From: a bacterium
GTDB lineage: Bacteria; Zhuqueibacterota; QNDG01; JAGLOF01
DNA: 64,000 nt
Direction of reading: 5' to 3'
Assembly (NCBI GenBank): GCA_016934955.1
Contig: JAFGRY010000040.1
Span: 1-64,000, forward strand
In this document: piece after piece, positions 15,870 to 25,613 of the stretch
Position numbering within the stretch: position 1 is the first letter of the stretch
How the letters are laid out: each line of letters opens with the position of its first letter
Made by a program: the position numbers and the translations under genes
The notes under the pieces: model-generated
Seen by the model: only the letters and a program-made list of their open reading frames with translations
Database searches by the model: none
What the model was told of the DNA's origin: nothing

Positions 15870-18095
15870 ATGGCTGATGCAGCGCTGACCATGAAACAGC
15901 CGGCGAAACAGTTCGGCACCTTTTTGGGAGTGTTCACGCCCAGCGTCCTGACCATTCTCGGCGTCATGATGTACCTCCGTTTCGGCTGGGTGCTGGGCAA
16001 CCTCGGGCTGCCCCTGACCCTGCTCCTGGTGCTCATGGCCAGCAGCATCACCTTCACCACCTGCCTCAGTTCCTCGGCGATCTCCACGAATATGCGGGTG
16101 GGGGTGGGCGGCGAATACTAGATGATATCACGCAGCGTCGGCCTTGAAATCGGCGGCGCTGTCGGGATTCCCCTTTTCCTCTGCCGTACCCTGAGTCTCA
16201 CCCTCTACGCCTTCGGCCTGGCTGAATCGATCGCTCCCTTTTGGCCGGCCGGCTGGGGGCCGCCGCCGATACAGCTGCTCGCCGCGGGCGTCATTCTCAT
16301 CGCCACGGCCGTTGCCGGGAAAAGCGCCGACCTCAGCCTGAAGCTGCAGCTGCCGATCATGGTCGCGGTGGCCGCGAGCCTCATCGCCCTCGCGATTGGA
16401 GTGCTGAGCGGCGGCCTGCAGCAGCCCGAGCTGACGCCCCATTTTGAACGATCGGCCCCCGGGGGATTCTGGTTCGTGTTTGCCGTCTTTTTCCCGGCCG
16501 TCACCGGCTTCGGGGTCGGTATCGGTATGAGCGGCGACCTCAAGGATCCGAAAAAATCGATCCCCAAGGGAACGATCCTGGCGGTTATTACCGGCACGAT
16601 CGTCTATCTCTCCATTCTTACGCTTCTCTCGCTGAGCGCAAAGGTAAATGGCACGGATCTCGCCGGCATCGATCCGTCCGCCCCGCCGGTCTGGACGAAA
16701 ATCGCGTTTCTGGGCGCCGTGCTTGTCTACCCGGGTATGTGGGGCGCGATTCTCTCTTCGGCCATCGGCAGCATCCTCGGCGGCCCGAGAGTGCTCCAGG
16801 CGCTGGCCAGGGACCGGCTCGCCCCCTCTTTTCTGGGCCGTACAAGCAAAACGGGACAGCCCACGATCGCCACCTGGATCACCGGCGCCATTGCCCTGGC
16901 GGCCGTATCGCTGGGGGACCTCAACGCCGTTGGCCGCTGGGTGACAATATTTTTCCTGACGCTCTACATTGTCATCAACCTCTCGGCGGCCCTGGAAAAA
17001 ATCGTGGGCGACATTTCCTACCGTCCGACCATCAATGTTCCCTGGATCATCTCGCTCCTGGGGGCGCTCGGCGGATTCCTGGTGATGTTCCTCATCAACC
17101 CGCTCGCCTGTATCGTTGCCGTCACCATCGAGCTCGCACTCTACCTGTTTCTCAGGCGCCGGGCCCTGCGCGCCAGCTGGGGCGATGTCCGCGCCGGCAT
17201 GTGGAGCGCCATCGCCCGCTTCGCGCTGATCAATCTGCAAAAAAAAGAGCGTCACGCCCGCAACTGGCGGCCCAATATTCTCCTTTTTTCCGCGAACCCG
17301 CTCCAGCGGATGATGCTGACCCGCATGGCGAACTGGTTCAACCAGAACAGAGGTATCGTCACCGTCTGTCAGACCATCGAAGGAGAGGTGGAAAAGAATA
17401 TTGGTGATATCAGGACCAACCTTCGGAAAATGAGAGAGGAATTCAGGCTGCAGCAGGTACAGGCCTTCCCGGAAGTGCATGTGACGCAGGATTTCGCATC
17501 CGGCATTCTCGGAGTGGTACAGGCAAACGGATTCGCCGGTATGCAGTCGAATACTGTGATGTTCGGCTGGCCCGAGGATACCGGCAAGATAATCCGGCTC
17601 ATTCGCATGGTGAGGGCGATCACAAGCATCAAGCGCAACACGCTCCTGGCCAGCCTGCCGCCGTCCCTGAACGTGAATCCCGAGGGTAAAATCGATGTCT
17701 GGTGGCGGGGCATGGAACATAACGGAGCGCTGATGCTGATGCTGGCCCATCTGCTCACCCTCAACCCCGCATGGCGAAGAACAGTGCTCTATGTCCGTTC
17801 CATCGTCGACACGGACCGGGACAGAAGGGTCATGGAAGAAAAAATCAGCAGCATGATGGAGGAAGCGCGGATATCGGCCATCGCGGACGTTGTCGTCAAG
17901 GAGGAGAACACATCCTACATCGAGATGATCCACGCGGCCAGCGCCGATGCCGAAATCGTGTTTATCGGTCTCGGCTTGCCGGAGCCGGAGGATGAACAGG
18001 AATTCGCGGAACGGCTTCGTCTCATGGTCAGCGGTTTGCCGGCGGTTATCATGGTGCGCGGGGCCGAGTCTCTCATCGGCCAGCTGATCGAATAG
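15870..18095 (+). pseudogene. Cation-chloride cotransporter/amino-acid permease family gene interrupted by an in-frame TAG
   Basis: Both halves share one frame. Codons from ATG 15870 (preceded by GGGAGAGGG) encode FGTFLGVFTPSVLTILGVMMYLRFGWVLG... up to GVGGEY. TAG follows at 16119-16121, and MISRSVGLEIGGAVGIPLF continues immediately. The family signature at this place is GG-A/E-YYMISRS-G, so the TAG replaces the second tyrosine; a one-base change from TAC or TAT explains it. The remaining 657 codons, with about ten further membrane segments and the SLC12-like cytosolic C-terminal domain (PNILLFSANPLQRMMLTRM...), are open and undamaged. TAG also ends other genes here (18095, 29776, 39320), so it is not reassigned. 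Either a recent nonsense mutation, a sequence error, or readthrough; ATG 16122 could restart a truncated product lacking TM1-2. Confidence 0.85.
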
Positions 18096-18209
18096 GTGAA
18101 CTTTATCACGCGACAGGCGTATACTATACTGATGTGTGAATGCGCGAACCGGCAACACTGCGGTTGCGGTAACGCACCACCCTTAGTGAGGGAGTCTTAA
18201 GGAGGGATT

Positions 18210-18647
18210 ATGGAACAGGATAAAGCAACACCGAAGCAGGAATCGGCCCCGAAACCCGGCTCCGGCAAGGAAAAGAAGTCTGGAATAAAATCGGAATTTG
18301 AACAGATCAGGGGGAAAGCAGCCGATTTCGCCCATAAAGTCGGTGACCGGGCGCCGGATGTCGCCGAATCGGTCGTCCAGAAAACGAAAAAAGTGGCGGG
18401 TGTCATTGTCGAGAAAACGGAAGAAGCCGTTGTATACGGCAAGCTGAAACTGCAATTGCACAACCAGAAAAATCAGCTGAGCAAGGATCTCGCTTCTCTC
18501 GGCAGCCTGACGTTCGAGCTTCTGAAAAAGAAAGATTCCGACATCCATGAAAATAACGAAGTAAAGGCCGCGGCCGAAGCAGTAAAAAAATCGAAGAAAC
18601 TCGTGGCGGACACCGAAAAAAAAGTCGCCGCGGTGGGAAAAGGATAA
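18210..18647 (+). CDS. Small charged, alanine/lysine-rich helical protein
   Basis: A 145-residue soluble protein with no signal peptide and no recognised family. A disordered Lys/Pro/Ser-rich N-terminus (1-30) is followed by predicted amphipathic helix (IRGKAADFAHKVGDRAPDVAESVVQKTKKVAGVIVEKTEEAVVYGKLKLQLHNQKNQLSKDLASLG) and an Ala/Lys helix at the C-terminus (VKAAAEAVKKSKKLVADTEKKVAAVGK). The pattern suggests a coiled coil, somewhat like stress-associated LEA/apolipoprotein-like proteins, but this is only resemblance. It has a strong AAGGAGGG site 4-5 nt before ATG 18210 and its own terminator, so it is probably expressed well as a single gene. Confidence 0.75.
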   Translation: MEQDKATPKQESAPKPGSGKEKKSGIKSEFEQIRGKAADFAHKVGDRAPDVAESVVQKTKKVAGVIVEKTEEAVVYGKLKLQLHNQKNQLSKDLASLGSLTFELLKKKDSDIHENNEVKAAAEAVKKSKKLVADTEKKVAAVGKG

Positions 18648-18674
18648 TACATCCGGACGACTACCGCTGTATGG

Positions 18675-18700
18675 CCTCCCCGGAAACGGGGAGGTTTTTT
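18675..18700 (+). terminator. Rho-independent terminator with GAAA tetraloop
   Basis: CCTCCCCG (18675-18682) and CGGGGAGG (18687-18694) enclose a GAAA loop and are followed by seven T. Confidence 0.93.
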
Positions 18701-18849
18701 TATCGACGCGACCATCGTACACCCGCAGGTCGGTGCCGGAGCCCGGAAGAGGGAATATATTTTAATATTATAAAATCAAGTGTTTTAATCTTTCGCTGTT
18801 AATTCATAATCCATAATCCATCATTCATAGTGCCGCAACTCCTTTATCC

Positions 18850-18878
18850 TTGTTTTTATAAACGGTTCCCCCTATATT
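18850..18878 (+). promoter_or_regulatory. Sigma70-type promoter abutting the URO-D-family gene
   Basis: TTGTTT (18850-18855) and TATATT (18873-18878) are spaced by 17 nt. Transcription would start about 18885, at or next to the first ATG (18886), implying a leaderless or very short-leader mRNA unless translation begins at ATG 18916. Confidence 0.5.
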
Positions 18879-18885
18879 GACCCAT

Positions 18886-20073
18886 ATGCCGACAACTGAA
18901 TCGGACAGATCTCCCATGACGCCCAAACGGCGATTTCTCGCCGCACTGGACGGAAAGGTTCCGGACCGCCTTCCCGTCACGACCCACCACCTGATGCCCT
19001 CCTTCCTGGAAACATTCGAAGAAGGCATCACCCCCTGGAATTTTTTTCACAAATACGGCCTGGACCCCATCGTCTGGATCACTCCCGTACGCCCGGATCT
19101 TTCCCGGGGCGAGCGTTTCGATCCCGGGCACACGGCCGGTGACGCCATGGAACCGCGCAGAGTTGTCTCGGACACCTGGCGTATCGTCGACGAACCCCTG
19201 CCGCATCCCCGGTTTCACACCCGCAGACTCACCTTCAGAACACCGCGACAGGATCTGAGCATGGTCCTGCAGTCGGACAGGCATACGACCTGGGTCTCGG
19301 AACATCTGATAAAGAATAAAACCGATATCGACAGTATCGCGGCATATATGACCATCCCCCTCTGCGACACCGGGGCGTTGAACCGGGAAGCCGCCCGCGT
19401 CGGTGAACAGGGCCTGATTCGCGGTCACGTCCCCGGATTCGACGGCTACGGGCAGCCCGGCTGCTGGCAGGATCTGGCCTGCCTCTTCGGCATTGAGAAC
19501 CTCATCATGGCGGTCCATGACGATCCCGCCTGGGTGCACACCGCCCTTGGCGTGCTCCAATCCCGAAAACAGGCGTTCCTGGAATCGGCCGCCGGAGCCG
19601 GCTGGGATCTGCTGGAGCTTGGCGGCGGGGATGCCTCCACGACGGTCATCTCTCCCCGCATCTTCAATGATTTTGTCGCCCCCTACGATGCGCGGCTCAT
19701 CGAAACCGCGTCCCGGTCGGGACTGCGCGTCGTGTATCACACCTGCGGTGGCATGATGCCCATTCTCGAAGATATCGCCGCCATGAATCCCTCCGCCATG
19801 GAGACCTTCACACCCCCGTCGCTGGGTGGTGACACGGATCTGGCCGCCGCCAAGCGGCGTATAGGCGGACGGGTCTGCATGATCGGAGGATTCGACCAGT
19901 TCACCTGGTTCCGCAACTGCCGTCCCGAGGAAACCCGGGCAGCCGTGAAAAACTGCTTTCAGGCGGCCGGTGAAGGAGGCGGCTTTATCCTTGCCCCTTC
20001 GGACCACTTTTTTGAAGCGGACACAGCCCTGCTGCGGGCGTTCGCGGAAGCCGCCCGTGAATGCGTATACTGA
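18886..20073 (+). CDS. Uroporphyrinogen decarboxylase-family protein, corrinoid methyltransferase-like
   Basis: A 395-residue URO-D superfamily TIM-barrel protein (MTPKRRFLAALDGKVPDRLPV at the N-terminus; DLLELGGGDASTTVISPRIFNDFVAPYDARLIE in the middle). The segment VVYHTCGGMMPILEDI has the His-x-Cys pair that MtaA/MtbA-type corrinoid:thiol methyltransferases use to hold zinc. The N-terminal arginine pair of true HemE is not evident. A methyl-transfer role is therefore more likely than haem synthesis, but no corrinoid protein is adjacent and the substrate is unknown. The start is uncertain: ATG 18886 or ATG 18916 (MTPKRRF); neither has a clear ribosome binding site. Confidence 0.82.
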   Translation: MPTTESDRSPMTPKRRFLAALDGKVPDRLPVTTHHLMPSFLETFEEGITPWNFFHKYGLDPIVWITPVRPDLSRGERFDPGHTAGDAMEPRRVVSDTWRIVDEPLPHPRFHTRRLTFRTPRQDLSMVLQSDRHTTWVSEHLIKNKTDIDSIAAYMTIPLCDTGALNREAARVGEQGLIRGHVPGFDGYGQPGCWQDLACLFGIENLIMAVHDDPAWVHTALGVLQSRKQAFLESAAGAGWDLLELGGGDASTTVISPRIFNDFVAPYDARLIETASRSGLRVVYHTCGGMMPILEDIAAMNPSAMETFTPPSLGGDTDLAAAKRRIGGRVCMIGGFDQFTWFRNCRPEETRAAVKNCFQAAGEGGGFILAPSDHFFEADTALLRAFAEAARECVY

Positions 20074-20093
20074 GGCGGAATATATAAAAAATT

Positions 20094-20121
20094 CGGGGCG
20101 GCCACTATCGTGACCGCCCCG
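20094..20121 (-). terminator. Terminator of the GH20 gene
   Basis: CGGGGCGG (20094-20101) and CCGCCCCG (20114-20121) form an 8-bp stem. Read on the minus strand it is followed by GAATTTTTTATATA, so it terminates transcription leaving the GH20 gene. It may also serve the convergent URO-D-family gene. Confidence 0.75.
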
Positions 20122-20164
20122 CAGCCCTCTGTTTACAATCAGCGCGATCAGCCGCCCGCTCCTG

Positions 20165-22027
20165 TCACTTCACCTCGACGACGGTGCTGATAATCGAGCT
20201 TCCCCTGCCGGTAGGCAGAAACAGCCGGCTTCTGAGCACTCCCGGACTTTCGAATACAAGCGAGTCACTGAATACCGGTGACGAGACCGACGGTTCGCTG
20301 CCGTCCACTGTGTACCTGATAATCCCGAATCCGGCTGGATTATCAATGGTCACCGCTCCGCCGGCCCTCACCTGCACCGTGTCCGCGATCACCGGTGTGG
20401 GGATACGGAAATTCGCATCCATATACATATACCGCTGATACTGCTTCTGAATACGGTGGCTGAAATCATCCCAGTCACGTAGCTGTTTCCAGGTCCAGAC
20501 CGCTTCGGCCAGGGCGCTCACCCGCGGCATCAGCATATATTCGCAGTAGTCCTCGCTGGCGATATACTCGGTCCAGACGTTGGCCTGGCCGCCGATAATG
20601 TGCGCCTGCTGCTCCTCGGTGAGGCTGTCCGCAGGGGTGGGCTCGAACTCATAGACTTTTTTCAGAGGCAGGAACCCCCCGATCGCCAGGGGCTCAATCG
20701 CCCGATCGGCCTGGGCGTAATCAAAATAACAGTAGGTGGTGGGTGTCATGATGACATCATGATTCTGACGGGCGGCGGCGATACCCCCGTTCATACCCCG
20801 CCATGACATCACGGTCGCTCCGGGCGCAAGGCCCCCTTCGAGTATCTCATCCCAGCCGATCAGCTGACGGCCGTGCTCATTGAGAAAGCGTTCGATTCGC
20901 CTGATGAAATAACTCTGCAATTCGTGCTCATTATGAAGCCCCTCATCCGCTATCCGCTTCTGGCAGTCGGGACAGGCTTCCCACCGGTCTTTGGGCGCTT
21001 CGTCACCACCGATGTGAATGTAGGTGGACGGAAAGAGATCCATTACTTCCAGCAGCACATTTTCCAGAAATGTAAAGGTTTCTTCCTTACCCGCACAGTA
21101 GATATCTTTTGAGATGCCCCAGATGGTCCGCACTTCAAACGGACCCCCGGTGCACGACAGCTCGGGATACGCGGCGAGAGCCGCCACCGAATGCCCGGGC
21201 ATCTCGATTTCCGGAATCACCGTGATGAACCGGTCGGCTGCATACCGCACAATATCACGGATATCATCCTGGGTATAGTAACCGCCGTAGCGGGTGCGGT
21301 CATAGCGGCGGGGCGTGTCGCTGTAGTGACCGACCAGGGTCTCGTTCCGGTATGCCGAGATGGCGGTCAGTTTGGGGTATTTCTTGATTTCGATCCGCCA
21401 TCCCTGATCTTCGGTCAAATGCCAGTGAAAGGTGTTCAGTTTATGCATTGCCATGTAGTCGAGATACTTTTTAATGAAGGATACAGGAAAATAGTGCCGG
21501 CAGACATCGAGATGCAGACCCCGGTAGGCGTAGCGGGGGGCGTCCTCGATAACCACGCAGGGAACACTCCAGCTTACGGCCTCTGCCGAAGGGCGCGGCC
21601 GATAAATGGGTGCGGGAAGCAGCTGCAGCAGGGTCTGCACCCCGTAGAAAAGCCCGGCTGCGTCAGCGGCTTTCAGCACGACACCGTCCGGATTCACTCT
21701 CAAACTGTACCCTTCAGGTTCGATGCCCGATACACCGGCCTGCAATAAAAGCGTATTGAAGCCGCCCGCCCCCACAATGATATCGGGATGGTTGCCTGTG
21801 CTCTTTTCCAGGCAGGCGGCGAGATGATCGGCCACCCGGCGCACCGCCTCATTTTCATCCTCAAGCACGATCTTGAAATCAGATGTGATCAGAAACTCGC
21901 CGGCAAGGATTTTCTCTGAAACCGGCCTGGGGATGATATCCAGCTGCGAATTCGCCGGTGCTCCGCATGAGAGGAAAAATGCGGCGGCGGCTGTCAAAAC
22001 TGTCACCAGGAACATGTTTTTTATCAT
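20165..22027 (-). CDS. GH20 beta-N-acetylhexosaminidase, lipoprotein
   Basis: A 620-residue exo-beta-hexosaminidase. A lipoprotein signal ends at Cys21 (FFLSC). Residues ~29-150 are the GH20b N-terminal domain, ~160-500 the catalytic barrel, and ~535-620 a chitobiase-type C-terminal beta-domain (VDGSEPSVSSPVFSDSL). The catalytic Asp342-Glu343 pair is in IHIGGDEAPK, and HWHLTEDQGWRIEIKKYP is the conserved upstream motif. It removes terminal beta-GlcNAc or beta-GalNAc by substrate-assisted catalysis, at the periplasmic or outer face of a membrane. GGAGG precedes ATG 22027 by 8 nt. The GH29 fucosidase gene lies 211 nt upstream on the same strand, suggesting joint action on fucosylated glycans. 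Confidence 0.95.
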   Translation of the reverse strand: MIKNMFLVTVLTAAAAFFLSCGAPANSQLDIIPRPVSEKILAGEFLITSDFKIVLEDENEAVRRVADHLAACLEKSTGNHPDIIVGAGGFNTLLLQAGVSGIEPEGYSLRVNPDGVVLKAADAAGLFYGVQTLLQLLPAPIYRPRPSAEAVSWSVPCVVIEDAPRYAYRGLHLDVCRHYFPVSFIKKYLDYMAMHKLNTFHWHLTEDQGWRIEIKKYPKLTAISAYRNETLVGHYSDTPRRYDRTRYGGYYTQDDIRDIVRYAADRFITVIPEIEMPGHSVAALAAYPELSCTGGPFEVRTIWGISKDIYCAGKEETFTFLENVLLEVMDLFPSTYIHIGGDEAPKDRWEACPDCQKRIADEGLHNEHELQSYFIRRIERFLNEHGRQLIGWDEILEGGLAPGATVMSWRGMNGGIAAARQNHDVIMTPTTYCYFDYAQADRAIEPLAIGGFLPLKKVYEFEPTPADSLTEEQQAHIIGGQANVWTEYIASEDYCEYMLMPRVSALAEAVWTWKQLRDWDDFSHRIQKQYQRYMYMDANFRIPTPVIADTVQVRAGGAVTIDNPAGFGIIRYTVDGSEPSVSSPVFSDSLVFESPGVLRSRLFLPTGRGSSIISTVVEVK

Positions 22028-22238
22028 GGTCTGAACCTCCGATATGTATGGATGTACACTCTCTTTGCATAACCAGGTGACGCCTGCAGGGGCGGTGTGA
22101 TTGAATGCTCCATGGAAATTCCCTGCTAATTGCAGCGGCTGGTCCGCTTCCAGTCCTTTTCCGGGCTACGTTTCCGCTTCGCTCCGTCTTATCAGTGTCA
22201 GTGTCAGCATTATCGCCAGCCTGCGGGGGGCCGGATGG

Positions 22239-23573
22239 TCAATTGCTTTCGATCCCCGTGCCGTACTCACGATAGAGGTCCACCGGTCCCTGAAGCAGTA
22301 CGGCCAGTACGGTCACCTGTTCATCCAGAACACGCTCCGGCACATCGATATAGACCAGTCCGGGCACACTGGACCAGTACTGCTTCATCTTGATGTCCCA
22401 GGTAAGCTTTGTTCCGTTTCCCACCACCCAGATACGATTGATTTTGTTGCGGATCCCCTTGAGCACCAGCGGTCCGTTCGGTAAATGATGCAGATAGAGG
22501 TAGAGGATGGTGCTGTCCGGGGACAGGGCCGTCGGCCCGTAGAAATGACCGTGCGGGATGCCCGCCCTCACTCCATATACGGCCTCGGCGTGCTTGCTGG
22601 TCCAGCGCCCCGTTTCCTTGAGTATGGCGGCCTGCTCCGGAGGAATGGTGCCGTCTGCCCGGGGTCCGATGTCCAGCAGCAGATTGCCGCCCATGCCGAT
22701 ACATTCGGTGAAAAGACGAATGATCTGATTCGGCGTCTTGTAGGTACGGTCGTTTGGCTGATACCCCCAGGAATCGTTCATGGTCATGCACAGCTCCCAC
22801 CAGCGGTCCCTGGGCCGGCATACCGGCATTCCCTGTTCGGGAGTGGCATAGTCGCCGTATCCGTTCAGTCGGGAATTGACGATCACATTCGGCACCAGAC
22901 TGTTTATCAGCGCCCGCTGGTCGGCCGCCTGCCAGAGGTCGGCGCCGTAGTCCCAGTCACCGTCGAACCAGAGCAGGTCGGGCTGAAACATATGGCACAG
23001 CTCGCTCAGCTGGCGTTTCTGGAACGTCAGGAAACGGTTCCAGCGCCCGGGATCATCCAGGGGATCGTACCGCTTCTGTATACGGGTGTGATGCGGGTAA
23101 TCGGGATGAGACCAGTCCAGCTGGGAAAAATAGAGCCCCGTTTTCAGGCCCCGTTTCCTGAGCGCGCTGCAGAACGGCCCCACCAGATCCCTGCCCGCGG
23201 GTGTCGCTTCCACGACGTTCAGGCCGCTCGCCTGCGTGGGCCAGAGCGCCACCCCGTCATGATGCTTCGTTGTCAGCACGGCATATCTCGCGCCGCTCTC
23301 CCTGATGATATCCGCCCAGGCGTCGGGATCGTAATCCGCTGCCGTAAACCCCTGCAGCTGCTTCATATAGTCATCGTAGGATATATACCCGTTGTAGAAC
23401 GACCAGGATTCATCGATGCCGTTGACCGCGTAAATGCCCCAGTGGATGAATACTCCCAGTTTGGCATCCTGAAACCACTGCATTCTTCGCTCCCTGGCCG
23501 CAGCCGTCTCCTGGGCGGCGGCATGAAGCGTGCAGCAAACCAAGACGAAAATGGCGACATGTACCGTTCTCAT
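22239..23573 (-). CDS. GH29 alpha-L-fucosidase, secreted
   Basis: A 444-residue exported enzyme (signal peptide 1-20, LHAAAQ). Family hallmarks: KLGVFIHWGIYAV (37-49), TTKHHDGVALWPT (~101-113) and the nucleophile Asp204 in LLWFDGDWDYG. It should hydrolyse terminal alpha-L-fucose with retention; the linkage preference cannot be told. ATG 23573 (MRTVHV) is chosen because GGAG lies 6 nt upstream; an in-frame GTG two codons earlier is less well placed. A possible promoter is TTGTAA (23669-23664) and TATTTT (23647-23642) with a 16-nt gap. It is probably co-regulated with the GH20 gene downstream. Confidence 0.93.
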   Translation of the reverse strand: MRTVHVAIFVLVCCTLHAAAQETAAARERRMQWFQDAKLGVFIHWGIYAVNGIDESWSFYNGYISYDDYMKQLQGFTAADYDPDAWADIIRESGARYAVLTTKHHDGVALWPTQASGLNVVEATPAGRDLVGPFCSALRKRGLKTGLYFSQLDWSHPDYPHHTRIQKRYDPLDDPGRWNRFLTFQKRQLSELCHMFQPDLLWFDGDWDYGADLWQAADQRALINSLVPNVIVNSRLNGYGDYATPEQGMPVCRPRDRWWELCMTMNDSWGYQPNDRTYKTPNQIIRLFTECIGMGGNLLLDIGPRADGTIPPEQAAILKETGRWTSKHAEAVYGVRAGIPHGHFYGPTALSPDSTILYLYLHHLPNGPLVLKGIRNKINRIWVVGNGTKLTWDIKMKQYWSSVPGLVYIDVPERVLDEQVTVLAVLLQGPVDLYREYGTGIESN

Positions 23574-23731
23574 GGACACTCCTGAAGCGGTGACTGAACC
23601 GGGGACGGAAAGCTGCTGACTGCACGATGCTGCGTATACATAAAATACAAAAAACCTGAAGAATTACAAGCGGAAATCCGTTATTTCAGCCAAACGGCGG
23701 CGCGGCAGAGCGGGTATTGACCGGGATCTCC

Positions 23732-23760
23732 TTGTTTTTTTCTCATGGAATCGCTACCAT
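23732..23760 (+). promoter_or_regulatory. Sigma70-type promoter for the ABC-2 exporter operon
   Basis: TTGTTT (23732-23737) and TACCAT (23755-23760) with a 17-nt spacer lie about 80 nt upstream of the first ABC gene. Confidence 0.4.
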
Positions 23761-23848
23761 AGAACTCATTCGTCACGAAACATCGATCACCTTCGGCACG
23801 TACATAGGGAAGGTACGTTCAGTCACATCCTCGCATAAGGAGAAACCG

Positions 23849-24775
23849 GTGTCTGTAACAGTTGAAAATCTGACGGTCAGGTACGGCCGCCTCACAGCGG
23901 TCGACGGGCTTTCCGTCGTGTTCCCGCCCGGATCGACCGGTCTGCTCGGCCCCAACGGCGCCGGGAAATCGAGTCTGATCAAAGCGCTGCTCAGCCTGGT
24001 TACCGTCGAGTCCGGCACGGCAGCCATATTCGGCAGAGATGTTATCAGTGAAAAAAAAGCGATACGCCAGATTGTCGGGTATATGCCTGAAGATGACTGC
24101 CTTATCCCCGGGCTGACCGGCATCGGTATGGTGCAGTACGCCGGCGAGCTCTGCGGCATGAATCGCCGGGACGCCATGCAGCGCGCCCACGAGGTGCTCT
24201 TCATGACCGGACTCGAAGAAGCGCGCTACCGCAAGGTTGAAACCTACTCTTCAGGCATGAAGCAGCGCATCAAGCTCGCTCAGGCCATTGTGCACGATCC
24301 GAAACTGCTCTTCCTCGATGAACCGACCAGCGGTATGGATCCCCGCGGCCGCCAGGAAATGCTCGACCTCATCCGGACCATCGCGTCAGGCGGCAGCATG
24401 AGCATCATCGTGGCGACCCATATTCTCATCGACGTGGAACGGACCTGTGAGCGGGCCGTGATCATGCACCGGGGCACAATCAGGAAGCAGGAGAATATCC
24501 AGGACCTTCAGGGCCGCTATTCCGGCACCTTTTCCGTACGGGTGGAGGGCGACCGGGCCGCCTTTGAGTCATTCCTCAAAGAACACGGGTGTGACATCAT
24601 CCCCGATGGACAGCACCTGATCGACGTCACGCTGCCGGAGGGCGCGGACACCGATCTGATCTTCACAGCCGCACAGCGGAAGAACGCCCTGCTCCGCCGC
24701 CTTGTCCCCAGCGTGCAGAGCCTCGAGGATGTATTCGTTAAATTGATAAAAGAGGATTCCCATGCCGATCTATGA
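23849..24775 (+). CDS. ABC transporter ATP-binding protein (ABC-2 type exporter)
   Basis: A 308-residue ATPase. Walker A is GPNGAGKSS near residue 34, the signature is YSSGMKQRIKLAQ, and Walker B is LLFLDEPTSGMDP. A ~90-residue C-terminal extension (FSVRVEGDRAAFESFLKEHG...) is typical of CcmA/drug-type ABC-2 ATPases. GTG 23849 is chosen since AAGGAG lies 7 nt upstream and the ABC domain begins right after it. It overlaps the next gene by 14 nt. It is the first of four consecutive genes (ATPase, permease, ATPase, permease) that probably form one or two related exporters; the substrate is unknown. Confidence 0.92.
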   Translation: MSVTVENLTVRYGRLTAVDGLSVVFPPGSTGLLGPNGAGKSSLIKALLSLVTVESGTAAIFGRDVISEKKAIRQIVGYMPEDDCLIPGLTGIGMVQYAGELCGMNRRDAMQRAHEVLFMTGLEEARYRKVETYSSGMKQRIKLAQAIVHDPKLLFLDEPTSGMDPRGRQEMLDLIRTIASGGSMSIIVATHILIDVERTCERAVIMHRGTIRKQENIQDLQGRYSGTFSVRVEGDRAAFESFLKEHGCDIIPDGQHLIDVTLPEGADTDLIFTAAQRKNALLRRLVPSVQSLEDVFVKLIKEDSHADL

Positions 24776-25613
24776 AGAAACCTATGAATCCTGGCAGGGG
24801 CGCCCTGAAAGCCGCCCCAACACCTGGTGGGTTATCGGAAAAACCGGCAGCCGCCTGCTCTGGACCAAGGGTATGATCTTTTTCCTGTTTCTCTCATTGA
24901 TACCTTTTTTCGTGAGGGCCGTCCAGATATATATCGTCACGAAAATCGGCAGCAACGCGGCCGTGCTGGCCGAGGCTGTTCCCGATTTTCAGATAAATCC
25001 CGGGTTCTTTCTCGGTTTTCTCCAGGGCCAGATGATCTACCTGATGCTGATCCTCGTCTTCGCCGGAACGGGACTGATCGCAAAAGATAAAAAATTCAAT
25101 GCGTTCTCACTCTATTTTTCCAAGCCGGTAAACCTCGCTGATTACCTGGGAGGTAAATTTCTGATCATCGCCGTCTACGGCTCCCTGATCACGATATTGC
25201 CCGGATGTCTGCTCTTCATCCTGCGGCTGCTCTTCGCACAGGATTCACTGTTTTTCAAGACCTACTACTGGCTGCCGCTCTCCATGCTCGGCAGCGTCAT
25301 GATCATTCTCATCTGTCTCGGCCTCCTGGCCCTCGCCTGTTCGGCCCTGGCCAAAGGATTCCGTTCAGCGGCGATCCTCTTTTTCGGGATCATCACTTTT
25401 CCGGAAATGGTGAGAGTCATTTTCCCTGGCATCCGTCTCATCAGGCTGCTTTCGATACAGGCGAACCTGAGGCAGGTAACCGCTTATCTCTTCGCGCTTG
25501 AAAAACCCTATGAATCGGCCGGCTGGCTCTCGGCCCTGATGCTGGTACTGACCGTCGCGGGCTCGCTGCTCATCCTCAAGTGGAAAGTAAAACCGGTGGA
25601 GGTGATCGCATGA
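24762..25613 (+). CDS. ABC-2 transporter permease
   Basis: A 283-residue integral membrane protein with about six hydrophobic segments (e.g. GMIFFLFLSLIPFFVRAVQIYIV, FLIIAVYGSLITILPGCLLFIL, LGSVMIILICLGLLALACSAL). The GLIAKDKKFNAFSLYFSKPVNLADYLGGKF loop is characteristic of ABC-2 permeases. It starts within the preceding ATPase gene and ends in a 4-nt ATGA overlap with the next ATPase, so translation of the three is coupled. Confidence 0.9.
   Translation: MPIYEETYESWQGRPESRPNTWWVIGKTGSRLLWTKGMIFFLFLSLIPFFVRAVQIYIVTKIGSNAAVLAEAVPDFQINPGFFLGFLQGQMIYLMLILVFAGTGLIAKDKKFNAFSLYFSKPVNLADYLGGKFLIIAVYGSLITILPGCLLFILRLLFAQDSLFFKTYYWLPLSMLGSVMIILICLGLLALACSALAKGFRSAAILFFGIITFPEMVRVIFPGIRLIRLLSIQANLRQVTAYLFALEKPYESAGWLSALMLVLTVAGSLLILKWKVKPVEVIA

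Noticed and set aside
16119..16121. TAG read as pyrrolysine or reassigned codon
   Set aside because: TAG ends several other genes here, the replaced residue is Tyr in the family motif, and no pyl genes or PYLIS-like element are visible in the window.
16128..18158. Very long open frame (676 codons) on the minus strand antisense to the permease gene
   Set aside because: It has no family resemblance, is rich in Asp/His/Arg as expected from antisense of GC-rich membrane-protein codons, and the plus-strand product is clearly a transporter.
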